DNA of 64,000 nt from Rosa chinensis (taxonomy: Eukaryota > Streptophyta > Magnoliopsida > Rosales > Rosaceae): contig NC_037093.1 in NCBI RefSeq assembly GCF_002994745.2, forward strand, positions 15,945,555 to 16,009,554. Direction: 5' to 3'. The translations under genes were made by a program, and so were the position numbers. Shown here one piece after another: positions 1 through 11,478 of this stretch; the first letter of the stretch is position 1; each line of letters begins with the position of its first letter. The notes below the pieces were generated by a model that was not told where the DNA came from, ran no database searches, and saw only the letters and a list, made by a program, of their open reading frames with translations.

Positions 1-11
1 TAGAGATAATC

Positions 12-3000
12 ATGATGCACTTTGACCGGATAGCCAACAAGTGGAAGTTTGGTGATGTTGCCATGGAAATAACGGAGGAGGACGTCACGGCTTTGTTTTA
101 CCTCCCGGCTGAGGGAGAGGTATTCAATGTGAACAAGCGTGTCGTGAGGGATGAGATGGAGGACTCCCCTATATTTGGCAGCCCTTTAAAGACGCAGGCC
201 GTCCTTAGAACAAAGGTGGAATCGGAGCTAGTGACTGAGTTGTCAAAGCCAGAAAAACAGAAAAAGCACCGAAAAATAGTTGTACTAATGATCACGTATC
301 TATTCAGCACATTCTTCTTCAGCTGAACCGCAGCTCAAATTACATCGGATATGGTTGCCATATGTGAACGGATTGAGACCATAAACATGTACAACTGGCC
401 AAGACTGATTCTGGACTTCTTGATGGAAGGGCTGCAAAAGTATAAGAGAAATAGTCCATCTACAATGAATGGATGCCTTCTTCTAATCTATTACTGGTTC
501 CTTGAGAAGACCAAGGCGGACCTGGATACCTGGAAAGCAAAATGAAACTCTGCAGTTCATCCGATGGTCGATAAAGGAAATATTTAGCCTGAAGCAGTTG
601 TACAGGAATGAGAACTTAGCTGTGGTAAGCAAATCACAATAAAATTACATGGATGTACATACCTGATTAGTACATCGAACTGACTTGTCAAAATGTAACA
701 GGATCTGTTAAAAGATGGACCGTGGTCTGCGAAAATTGAACTGGAAGATCTCGAGCTGGGAGATGAGGTGCAGGACACACCAAGCTTTGACAACTGGGTG
801 AGTAGCTTCACTTATCTTGTCTTCTGCCAATTTTTTGGGGAGCAGTAAATTCATTCTTGGGTACCAATAATATTTTTACAGTTGATAAGTCATAACTTAA
901 ACTAGGCCTTTGAAGTGAAAAACTGATGATTGTGTGTTTATTTAATACAATGTCTTGTTTCCCATGGAAGATTGATGTTTTATGGTGGTCTACTGGGGGG
1001 CCATAATATTATTATGGGCCCCCAGTAAATACATTATTAGGGGTCAATAACTGATAGGTATTGGTTCTATTTCTGGCAGGTCCCACAGGCAAGCCAAGCG
1101 GAAGAAGATCAAAATGAAAGACTGACAAGGAACATTAAGGAGCTACTAAGCAAGATGGAGGCAGCCATTGGTGAGACAAAGCCAACCAAAGAAATGGAGG
1201 CAAAGCTAGGAAGGCTTGCCAAAGAAAACGAGGAACTGAATGCGCAGAACAGAGATCTATGGGCCAAGCTTAAGGTTGCTGATGAGAGAATCAAAGTTCT
1301 AGAGAATGAAAAGAGGGCCAAAAGTAACCTCATCAGGGCGTTGTACATCAGGCTTGGAAAGGAGAAAGGAGAGGTCCCCCTACCCCAAAGGCAGCTTGAA
1401 ATAGTTCCTTTCACTCCCAAAGTGGCCCCCCAATATGAAGTGTTGGATGAAAATCCAAACTTTGGACCAAGCATCGGAGAGGAAACCTATTACGCAGCCA
1501 GTGTGGGAAAGTCAACGGACACAGTGTCATCAGCGTTTCCTATTGCAATGGAAGTACCCGAACAACAAGAAGAAAGCCGTTTACAACTGGGGCAACAACA
1601 AGGTGGGAATGAAGAAGAAGATGAACAGCTCGACAACATAATAAGGATGATTATTGAAAAAGAAGTGATGGCAGAAGTTCGAAAGCAACAAGAGAAAGTA
1701 GGTGCCCGAATGGAACAGCAAAAACAGAAGAAAACTCCAGAGAAATATTCAATAGAAAAGAATGTGAAGACGTATAGAAGGGCTGCCAAGAAGGCTAGAG
1801 ACGATGAATAGGAGTATGACACTCTCGAACAAGCAAAAATAAGGAAGAGAGCTGCACCCAAGAAAGCTGGAATCATGCCGCAGGCCCAGAGGAAAATAGA
1901 GCACAAAATAAAGATCAAAGGTGTCAACACCGATAAGCCAACATGGAGGACACTTAACCCAGCAGTGGCAAGGCACTATCGAGACTTCTTCAACGTTGCT
2001 GAGAAATATAGGTAAGTACACAGCCTGGTTTAATATGGTAAAACAATTCAATTTCTCTATTTCATCTGCATTGAAATCAAATGTCCCTGTTTGAACAGGA
2101 CAGAGTATTGGATCAACAACGATCTTCTATGCCGGATAACCAAGCATGACCTCAGAGTAATCATCCAGGAGGGGGAAGTCGAAACCGATGTAAGTTTTCC
2201 AATGAATGAATTCAATTAATGTATTATGGGGGGGGGGGGGGGGGGGGGGGCAATAGGGGCCAATAGAAAGATTATTGCCCCCCAATAAATAAGGTTAATT
2301 AGGGCAATTTGACATAATCTTATTCAACTATATGGTTTTGATGGAAAATGAAATGACACAATTTCAGGTCATCAGTGTTTACATTGACTTGTTGAAGTCT
2401 GATGCCACAAAGCAAAATGCACAAGTGGGATTTCTGACTATAGATGCAGCGGTAAGTAGCTAAAACCCAGCACATTGAATTTTCAGTTTATTAAAGACTA
2501 GTAGTGTGTAAGTGGCTTTTAAAACAGAGTGCTTTTGGTTGGTATATTGGGGGGCATTAGACAGATTATTGCCCCCAATAATCTATTGACTCTATGTTAT
2601 TATTTGTGGGAATTATGTTTTCAATAGCTGATACGTTTATTTGTGTTTGTAGAGGGGAAATGAATTGTTCTACTTTGGTCTATTGGGGGGCAGTAGACAG
2701 ATTATTGCCCCCCAGTAATGTGATCTTTTGGAGTCATAATGGCTTATTACACAACAGTTTTGAGTCTTAACTTGAATTAAATTGGGTTATGTTGTCTATA
2801 CAGTACTATGCTATAAAGTATGAAACAACAAAGAAAAAAATGAGGATACTAGGCCATTTGAGTGTGGGGTCGAGACAATGTTGTATGAACCTCTGTGATC
2901 AATCTTCCATTTGAAAAAGGTCCTACTACCAATTCACCACAGTACAAGCATGCACTACACTTTACTGGTAATTGACAATGAAAAAAGGAGCTTCACTCAT

Positions 3001-3690
3001 ATGAATTCAATGAGGCCAGCAAACAATGAATTCACCAACCAGGAGAAGTGCCACCTAAATGCAGCAAGAGTGGTATGTAATCATTTCACAATGTTTGTTT
3101 ATGATTTTCATATTGTTCAGCATGCTTTTGAACAACTAAACTATTATATCTGGCTCAATACAGGCAAAGCACATCAGGAAGTTCATACATGTTGTGAACT
3201 TAACTAAGCTGAGAATCCTGAGTGACAGCCAAGATCCAGAGGTCACACGAGAAAAATGTAAAGGCGAAGATGACAAAGAAAACCTACTAATTGTTGAAGA
3301 AGAAATGACAGAGGAGGAAAAACAAACCAGAAACTGGATATTGCATAACAACATCGTGGAGACAGACTATGAACTCTATGAAGACTTTGAGTGCCCGCAA
3401 CAGACCACAAAATCATAAGTAGCTCAAACCACACTGCTTGATGTTGTAAATGTGAAACATGTTATTATTGACCAGATTTCTAAATGCCACAAAACAATCT
3501 CACTACTTATTGCCCCCCAATAAAATTTAAATAAATTCATTTACTTATTTGCAGTGTTGATTGCGGACTGTTTATGCTCCATTTCATGGAGAGCATAGTA
3601 AATGGCGAAGAACCTACCAAGGGAGGCAGAGACAACATGAGGCAAAGAATGCTTGAGAGGTTCATGCACCTTCTTATGGGGAGAAAGTGA
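12..3690 (+). pseudogene. Ulp1-like (C48) cysteine protease gene of the MULE, multi-exon
   Basis: This is a split gene with coding pieces separated by AT-rich introns. The first piece (12-326, then 351-545) resembles the N-terminal domain found before transposon-borne Ulp1 domains, with an ITEEDVTALFYLP motif. A charged coiled-coil piece (1155-1811) follows. The catalytic part is in three pieces: the His block (MHYTLLVID, near 2950-2985) ending in NSM where the family usually has Asp, then 3165-3416 ending in the PQQT oxyanion-Gln motif, then 3550-3690 with DCGLFMLHFMESI containing the nucleophile Cys. So His, Gln and Cys are kept and the Asp position reads Asn. The junction between PQQTTKS and VDCG is not clean: a TAA sits just before the apparent donor, and the N-terminal pieces are also out of frame with each other. 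In this family Ulp1 domains cleave SUMO-like peptide bonds; what transposon copies do is unknown. I score it as a probably decayed transposon gene, although a spliced product cannot be excluded. Confidence 0.7.
2228..2250 (+). repeat. poly-G run of 23
   Basis: An uninterrupted run of 23 G lies at the G-core of one of the hairpin motifs, in an intron of the Ulp1-like gene. It looks like slippage expansion of a GGGGGG core. Such a run can form a G-quadruplex and is also prone to assembly error in length. Confidence 0.9.
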
Positions 3691-4327
3691 ATAGCAAAAT
3701 TAGGGATAACATATGTAGGAATTTAACTTTAGCATTTGAAAAGTAGGGATTGTAAAGTTATCGTACTAAACTTATTTTGAAAGTATGAACAAATGACATG
3801 CAGTATTGGATGATATTTTGCTGACATCAATTTATAACAGGTCCTTCAAAGAAATTATGGTCAATTTACATGTACTATTCGATTCATGATCCAGTGTAGT
3901 CAAGATTATTGCCCCTAATAATCTTTATATTTTGGACAGAAGAGTAATGGGTCCCAATAATAGTTAAGAAGATGGCCAAAGGTAACTCTGTAGGTACTTA
4001 AATTTGTTGGCTACCGAACAGTTGGGTTTCAAATCACATAAAGATGTAACGTTCTTGAAAAAGTCAGGCATTATTGGGGGGCAATAATGTTTCTATTGCC
4101 CCCCCCCCACCCTGGGGAAACCTCATGTAAGAAATCACTTGAACTCAAACCTGTTCAAAATTTAAATTCATTCATCTAAAAGCAACCAAAAGTAAAAATC
4201 TGTCATCCTGAAAAGAATAATTGTTGTTTGAGCCTGAATATCAACAATTATGGCTCCCCCCAATAAACCAATTAGTGCCCCCCAATAGAAAAATATAAAA
4301 GTTATAAATCCTTTATAGAAACATACA
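3691..4327. other. Spacer between convergent MULE genes
   Basis: No coding sequence seen. It holds the 3' ends of the Ulp1-like gene (stop TGA at 3688-3690) and of the transposase (stop at 4328), and at least four copies of the G/C-loop hairpin motif. Confidence 0.7.
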
Positions 4328-6642
4328 TTACTGCTGAACAAGAGGTTCTGTGCAGCTCAACTTGTTATGACTGCCCGATTTGCCACACTGACCACAACGA
4401 ATCAGCTTCTTTTCAACTTCTCCAACCGACTTGAACCGCTTCACCCTAGGCCTCTCAGGTGGTCTCTTCACAAGGGGAGGTAATATATAGTCAGCAGCAG
4501 ATTCAGAAGAAGACAAGTCAACATTGGTTATCGGCCGGATAGGAACACCGTAGCTTTTCTTAAACATATCAACACAAAAGTACTTATCAATATAATTATA
4601 TACATTTTCAGAGGCAGCTTGTATTGCAGCAAGGCCGTAAGGACAAGGAAAACAATTGATCTGCCATTTCACACATGAACAAGAATGTTCAGAAATGTTG
4701 ATTACATAGGAAAAGTCAGATCGAACCTCGTAAATCCAGGGCTAGAATAATGGACACTGAAACGACGAGATTTTTCGATCTGCACCTTCAACCTTTCCTC
4801 CATTTTGGGAGTTAGTTCTGTGGTCCAACGTTGTGCCTCATCCCTCCTCTCACCCATCTGCTCCATTTGTTTTATTCTTGTCTGATCCAGCATACAATAG
4901 ACCGGCATCAAACGCTCAATTGCAATCCAAGAGTTAAATGATTCAGCAATCCCGTTAGCCATAATTCCATATCGGCATCTAGTATAAAATGCACGGCACC
5001 AATTTTCAGCAGGGATTTCAGCAAGAAAATGGTCAATTATATCGGCCCCACGAACTGCTCTAAACAACTGCAAATTGAAACGGTATTCCTTCTCAGTAGA
5101 GGACTATGCAACCTTAAAAAACTTCTGCTTAACATCTTCTATCAAGACGGAATTACCTTTACCCCTATATTTACCGGCGAGGTTCGCCACTAAATGCTTG
5201 TAACAAAACAGATGAGGATGACCAGCAAATACCTTATCTAAAGCACTCAACAATCCAGTACCCCGATCACTAATAAATGTGATGACTCTTCCTTAAGGTT
5301 CAAGAAAACTCTTCAAATGCTTGATAAAGAATGTCCAATTTCTATCTGTCTCAGAATCACAAAAACATATGGCCAGAGGGTAGAAACTTGCATAAATCAA
5401 ACCACAGAAAAATCAGTCTACTGGGGGCCGATAATGTTTTTATTACAGGGCAGTAAACTACCGCAGCGTGCCACTGCACTGCAAAAATGGTATCAAAAAC
5501 AATGAAGGAACCTAAAACAACAAAAAAATAAACACACAGCTAAAGAAACTATAACAACAGACAATATTACTGGGACCCAATAATAAAATTATGGGGGGAC
5601 AATAAAGTATACAGCTACCTTGATTCTCATTCCTTCCAGTTGCATAAAGAATCTGACCCTTGTAAATGCTTTTACCAAACGTTCCATCAACCTACAACAC
5701 AGGCAAACAGAATTGGAAGCCTTCAACACAACCTCCATAAGCTACGAAAAGCCACAGAAAACAATTAGTAGACGGGTCAACTTCCAACACAAAAGAAAAG
5801 CCAGGGTTATTCTGCAAAACAGCTTCCTTATACCATGATAACTTGCTGAACGAGTCTGCAGCGGAACCATAAATCGCTTCTTTAGCCCTATGCTTTGCTT
5901 TCAAGGAAACCTTGTAGGAAATATTAAACCCATATGTTGACTTGAACTTACTCATAATCTCCCTTGGCTTCAATGATAGATTATAACTAATATCAGCAGC
6001 AATGCAAGTCTTGACAACATTGGATGCCAAAAGCTTGTGCTTTTGAGTCCTAACTACACCCTTGCAAGTGTGAGTATTATTCAACTCTGTTATATAAAGG
6101 AAACCATTGGCAGATGATGAAAGAACGCGAAGATGCCAATCACAACCTTCAGTCCCAACATTTGCACATACTGCATAAATACAGTCCAAATCATTTATGA
6201 GGAATACAAACTCGAAACCAATTGCAATTGCATACTCCTCGACATGATGAATATAAGAACTCCACTCATCAGACAAATACGCCTTGTTAACTTCAGTCTT
6301 GAATGCCTCCCCCACATAATCGTCTTCTTCAATAACTTCTGAACAACTATCCACTGAACAAGTTCTGCTGCAACTTCCACCAACCTTTAAAAGAGAAATC
6401 TCAACACAATCTAACTTATGTATTCTAGCGGCGCAAAACATCATCTGGAAATCATGATCGTTACAAAGAAAACAAACTTCACAACCAGGAACTGAATACT
6501 GAAGCTCAATAACATCACTTGGCAAAAACTGGAATGTATGGAAAATGTCCTCATACAACTCAGAGTAGCTCATACATTGATTCAAAGGAATCATATAACC
6601 TTTGCCAGAGTAAAGGCACCTAGCAACCAGAGGATCAGCCAT
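4328..6642 (-). pseudogene. mudrA-like MULE transposase, broken by in-frame stops
   Basis: Reading from 6642 down: an N-terminal region, then the MULE DNA-binding domain (residues about 120-200 of the first 316-codon exon, with CDWHLRV and a Cys/His pattern ending THTC). The transposase core follows: the DGTF block with the first catalytic Asp at about 5690-5625, the second Asp in ISDRG near 5275, and NGIAESFNSWI with the probable catalytic Glu near 4940. A SWIM-type zinc finger (C-x-C ... C-P-Y-G) is around 4680-4640, and a Cys/His knuckle (CGQCGKSGSHNKLSC) lies at the C-terminus. Three stops lie in the reading frame: TAG at 5692-5694 just before DGTF, TAA at 5293-5295, and TAG at 5103-5105. 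One hairpin-bearing intron (about 5600-5400) interrupts the core. The enzyme normally cuts at the element ends to move it; this copy should be inactive unless an unusual splice pattern removes the stops. Confidence 0.85.
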
Positions 6643-7861
6643 AATCCTGGGAAAAAAAACATCACGAATCTATTAGAATACATAAACATATCATTGACCC
6701 AAATAAAAAGATTATTGCCCCCAATGATTTATTCAATTCAAAACTACCAAAACACATTAGAAGCAGTACCAAATTACTTTTAAAATAATGAAAACCATAA
6801 CTAGACAACAATTACTGCGACTTAATAACACATAATGAACATTATTGCCCCCTAATACACAGATTATTGGTCCCCAATAATAAAGACAAAACTACAAAAA
6901 ACCCTTCGGAAAATGTAATAAATTGCTATGAGCATAAATAAAAAGATCATTAAACAACAAATATAGAGACAAAATATCATTTAACACACATTATTGGCAC
7001 CCAATAGAAATATTATTGCCTCCTAATAATATAATCAGAACTACAACAACACTTCGGTAACAGCTCAAACCCAAACACGAAACATGAATTCACCAAAAAC
7101 AACACGAAGTTAATACAGAAATTCAAACCAAACACAATGCACTCAAAAAACCCTGGAAATTCAAATCAAAAATTGCAAAAACAATGCAGAAAAATCACAC
7201 GAACCTTTGATTTAGAAAAATTAGTTGGAAATTAACACAACAATTCGTACGCAAAAAGACCTAAAATCAAACAGATTAAATCGAGCTAAAGTCAAACAGA
7301 TTAGATCGAGCTAAAGAAAAAAATAAAACCGCAATGGAGGAACACAAAGAAGATCTCCATCTCGCTCCATGTGAAAACCGCAGCAGATCTGCTCTCGCCA
7401 GGAATCGCAAGTCTTCTATCACTAGCTCTAAATACAAATCGCAGAGCTTCAAACACTGAAATCGCCGCAGAGCTTCACACACAAAAACTGCAGCTCTAGA
7501 AAACGCACATCTCCTCTTTGCCGTCTTTAGAAAACGCACAGCTCCTCTCTCTCTCTCTAAATGGTAGAGCTCCACTCTCAAAAACCAGGGAGCTTCTCTC
7601 ACTACAATTCCAGCCGATCTTCTCTCTCTCTTAAAACGGAGAGCATCACTCCCTAAAATCACGTTTCTGTTACAATTTGAAAGCCTTTCAGTTATAGAAG
7701 GCAAAACGGTAAAAAAAGAAGAAGGATAAAACAGCCCCGTTTTGAAAATGTTGGGTAAGTGGGGTTTAAAAAAGAAAAATGTTGTTTAAGTGGGCAATAT
7801 CTAAGAGTGTTTGGATAAGTGGGTTTGATTAACCCTAAAAATGGGTAAATGATCATTTCCC
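6643..7861. repeat. MULE 5' region of transposase and right terminal/subterminal sequence
   Basis: No coding signal. It contains three hairpin motifs (6712-7032), a CT-rich stretch (7500-7640) that may be the transposase promoter/UTR, and the terminal segment 7742-7861. That terminal segment is made of repeated phrases of the form GGGTAAGTGGG and ends AATGATCATTTCCC. The terminal 19 bases match the inverted terminus of the MULE at 35483-36990. The next bases, gtactttat, would be the 9-bp TSD, but its partner is outside the window. Confidence 0.75.
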
Positions 7862-8364
7862 GTACTTTATTTAACCAAGTGTGTATTATGGTACCATTTT
7901 AACATTTTTAGGTTTACATAGTCAAAGAATAAAAGGGGCCCACAACCCCATATACTAGCAATCAACACACAACATGTGCTGCAACATACAGAGACACCCT
8001 ATGTGTATAATACTTATATAACCAGTAATTTTTAACCTGTTCTGCAACTTTTAGTCAACCTAATTCATAACCGCAGAAAGAGGCAAAAACCAATATCAAT
8101 TTCATCACCTAATTCATCACCTAATGAATACAAACAAAGAATTTCAACAAAAATTATCTTTAAGGGGGAATCAAAGCACTTACCAAGAAACCAACGATAT
8201 GTTAAATTATTAGTAACATTCGATACATCACCAAAAAGTAAATTTCAATCACTTACCTCAACGTCAAGATACTTCAGTAGCAATCATTTGAGAAAGAATT
8301 GACATAATTGCTCATGAGATGTTGAACCAATTCTTATGTGTTTGTAACTTATCTGTGTTTGGGG

Positions 8365-8401
<37 letters not shown>
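7862..8401. other. AT-rich noncoding stretch with (AT)n
   Basis: No gene seen. An (AT)n microsatellite occupies about 8367-8401, directly at the left edge of the next element. Confidence 0.6.
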
Positions 8402-8404
<3 letters not shown>

Positions 8405-9079
8405 ATACTATTATTAAGAAAAGAGAGTATGTCAGCTAAAACATAAAAATTTTATCAAAATATCCCTCAAATATTAAAAAATATTTGAACTGAAATATCT
8501 GAGAAAGACAAAATGGTCAATTCACAAATAAAAGAAAAGAAAAACAAAAGAAATTTATAAATATATATATATATATATATATATGTGCAGCAATTTTCTC
8601 CACATTCTGTGGAATAACTTCCCACATAATTATCTAGTAGGTCATATTATTGTGTCCTGAGAAATTGTTAATGTCACCTTATCCAAATTAAAAACTATTT
8701 CATTGTGGAAGCTCATATACCTGTGCTAAATATTTCTAATCATTCATAGTATGTTTGTGTGTGTGGGTGGGTGCGTGCGTGCATGCGTATATCATAGAGT
8801 TAGAAAGAGTAGTTGAATTCACTTTGAAGTTTAATCGTGGAATACTAAGAGGGGAGGAGTTACTTTGTTTTGGTGCAGGGCTCTTCCACGTTCTTAACCC
8901 ATCTTCCTATTATTTTATTTTATTTCAATTTTTTTTTTTAATTTTTCCCTTTCTGGCTTTTGAGAATTCCACCCTTTATTATTAAAAGTTATGTAAAGTT
9001 CTTTTAATATTTGAAGGACATTATGGTAAAAAAAATCTGTTTTAGCTAACAAAGCATATTCTCTTAATAATAGTATAGA
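8402..9079. mobile_element. Element with inverted Helitron-like termini
   Basis: The left end begins TCTATACTATTATTAAGA and the right end is its exact inverse complement (ending GTATAGA at 9079). Similarity continues inward about 70 bp with mismatches (shared 'gctaaaac' and 'caaatattaaaa' phrases). The TC-start sequence resembles plant Helitron 5' ends, but no hairpin plus CTAG 3' end is present, and no TSD is evident (an AT repeat on the left, ttacc on the right). The interior has a second (AT)n tract (8562-8583), a GT/GC-alternating patch (8755-8790) and no gene. It could be a MITE or two Helitron 5' ends facing each other. Confidence 0.55.
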
Positions 9080-10654
9080 TTACCAGCACAATAGCAAGTC
9101 TACCACGGTTGTGGGCTTCTAGTTTCGTGAATGAGAACATATGATTTAAATCCTATAGTCCTATCTTTGCCACCCTATATTAATACTGAATAGACCACGA
9201 TTAGAGATTTTTTTTCTAGTTGGTCCACTCATTGAGGCAAAGGCAGGATCAAGAAGGATTAAAATTTTCTTTTTAATTATTCACTTATTAAACAATAATT
9301 CCGTAAAAACAAAATGTGGTGAATCTGTTCAGAGTCGTTTGGGTGCCAAAGCTTGATCTAGGGATTCGAAGATGGCTTCACAAGACGTTAACGAGGTTTG
9401 CAGAGGGGGCTTTGTTCCTCTAAGGTGGTCGGTGACAACCATGGCCTTCAAGAGAGGGTGCTGGTTTTCTAAGTAGGCAGTGGAGGTATTCCGGTGATCC
9501 TTTTTTTGAAGTAGGCTTCCGAGTCGGACTCTAGGAGGACCCAGCGATGGTGGAGGAGCGTTGGAGGCTGCCGGAACAGTGATTGGCCGAGCTGCCTTCT
9601 GGGAAGGCTAGTCTTGTCCGGCTGGTGTGAGGATATCTTGGCAATGGGCTTGGGCCTCTGCCCTATGGGTTGTGATTGCAGCCTAGTGACCTGGGCCTTG
9701 TTTTGGCCCAGCTCTCTTCTTTCCTTTTCACTTGGTTTGGGCTGGACTGGGCTTTTGGGGAGGTAGTCAGTTTTTTGTCTAGCCCTACTCTTGTCTTCTA
9801 GATGTTACCGTGTGACTGTGTTGATTTGTTGCGACGTACACCATTTGGGTCTTAGGCGTCAAGATGCTCAAGACAGTGGTTCCATCTTCAGATAGGGTAG
9901 GGTTAGGGAAGTTTTATTTTTTTCTTTTCTTTTTTACAGTTCCTTTAGGTTTTAGTTTTGTTGGTTAGTAATAATTTGGCTGCTTTGGGCAATTTGGTTA
10001 GGAGATTTTGGCTGCTTTGCGCAGTCTATATTGTGCTTGTACTTGTACTATGAGTGGTTTCTTGAAACCCTCTAACTTGACGCTGTGATGTCGTAGTATA
10101 TTAGAACCTGATTCCATTTCCCTCAAAAAATACATGATAAATAAATAAACACATATATAAAGAAATATGAATAAAAGCACCCCTAAACATATTAGAGAGA
10201 GAGAGAGAGAGAGAGAGTAAATCTGGAATTTTCTCTCTCCTCGACCACTAGTTTCTAAGCATCCGTGACTCACCTCTGCCATCACTGTGCTTCCCAGTCT
10301 CCGACGAGTCATATCCAACCTCCATGTCGTCCGGCGACGCTTGAAAGGGATCTCAAGTACCAATGCCTTTGATACCTAGAATTGATTTGGACACCCACCG
10401 GCTTCATTACTCTTAGATGGTCAATTCGCAATTCAACCTGCCTTTCCGAAGGCCTCAAAAAATGACATAGAAGAAGCAAATATATATATTTTTTTAATGG
10501 AGCAGAAGAAGCACGATGTATAGGCAGATCGGGTGGAGCAGAAGAAGCAAGATGCAGAGTGTTCTTCTTATTTATTTTTTGTGAATTTAGCCCCAAAGGT
10601 TATTTTGGGAATTTAGTCTTCTTGGAGGTTCAAAGGCTGAAAAGTAAGACCCCA
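9080..10654. other. Noncoding flank before the duplication
   Basis: No convincing gene. The stretch 9330-10110 is G/T-rich with 'gggcctgggcc' style text and looks like the 3' part of an old non-LTR retroelement or similar repeat, without a domain I can name. A (GA)n microsatellite lies at about 10193-10217. Short open frames here have no recognisable product. Confidence 0.4.
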
Positions 10655-11478
10655 TGTCGGCTCCAACTTAGCAAGTGACGTCACAAATGGAGGAAAATTT
10701 GAAATTTGGACGCAGTTGTTGCAATTTGGAAGCCTAGGGATGTTTGTGATTAAAAAAAGGGAAAAATGATCGGGGACCAAACTGATATTTTCCCCAAAGT
10801 TTTGGGAGTAAACTGAATTTAGTCCAAAACAAAAAATTGTTGAATTATGATGAAGATATTGCTGTGAAATTCCACTTAAATTCAAATTATATATATAGAC
10901 ACTAATTTGAGAGATGAATAATAACACTAATTTGCACTAATTTGATTACAAGTGAATCAAGGACGCCTCTTGATTTTATTGTTGATGGACCTCGGCTAAG
11001 ACCTCATAATCTCACTATAGGTGCTTTGATGACTTTGCAGGATGAAAATTACATTAGTGGTTTTATGACTTTTATCCATCTCACCGGGGGGTGAATGATA
11101 AGCTTGTTTAGTGTTCCTCTAGTGATGGTAAGTTGACAACTACTCTAGCCTAGAACTTTTTGCACAAACACCAACCCCCGGCTCCTTGGGCAAAATGGGT
11201 TTGGTACTCTTGTTTTCGTCCATGTAATTGTATTGTGCTTTGGAAACTTATGAACTAATCCATGGTAAGCTATTAACTAATGACTTCTTGACTTGCTGCA
11301 ATGTCGTGGTTAATTTCTCTTTTGCCTCTGCTTGTTCTCTTTGCCTTGCAAACACAGAATTTGTTACTCACCTCTTCTTTAATTGTGCTTTTGTCAAGGA
11401 GGTTTGGGTTAGACTACTACATTTGTTTCGAGTCTCTCATGGCTTTAACAACTTGGAACAACTATATTTATATCCTCT

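Larger units (their letters stand above)
991..7032. repeat. Dispersed hairpin family ATTATTG-C(n)-CAATAAT in MULE noncoding DNA
   Basis: About fifteen to twenty copies of a short near-palindrome, A/T arms ATTATTG and CAATAAT around a 4-7 nt C (or G) core, sit in introns, UTRs and spacers of the MULE and not in its clear exons. Clear sites include 991-1027, 2271-2288, 2544-2585, 2681-2719, 3506-3523, 3905-3922, 4069-4111, 4249-4291, 5412-5455, 5569-5605, 6712-6729, 6841-6886 and 6992-7032. They occur in both orientations. Several come as back-to-back G-form and C-form pairs that make 35-40 bp perfect or near-perfect inverted repeats (best at 991-1027, 2544-2580 and 2681-2719). The same motif fills 35770-36190 of the related small MULE. 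Confidence 0.85.
1..7861. mobile_element. Ulp1-carrying Mutator-like element (Kaonashi/KI-MULE type), left end outside window
   Basis: The segment holds two convergent genes typical of KI-MULEs: a Ulp1-like cysteine protease gene on the plus strand and a mudrA-like transposase on the minus strand. The right end is visible as a terminal sequence reading, inward from 7861, GGGAAATGATCATTTACCC. This matches the left terminus of the small MULE at 35483 and includes the shared phrase about cells of 'cacttatccaaacactct' type further in. The left terminus and matching TSD lie before base 1, so the element is at least 7.86 kb. Noncoding parts are filled with short G/C-loop hairpins shared with the 35.5-kb MULE. 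The transposase has in-frame stops, so this copy is probably not autonomous now. Class assignment rests on protein motifs and the related terminus; the TSD cannot be seen. Confidence 0.85.

Noticed and set aside
7276..7704. 142-codon minus-strand ORF upstream of the transposase
   Set aside because: Arg/Leu-rich frame through a CT-rich leader region of the MULE; no domain and no splice support.
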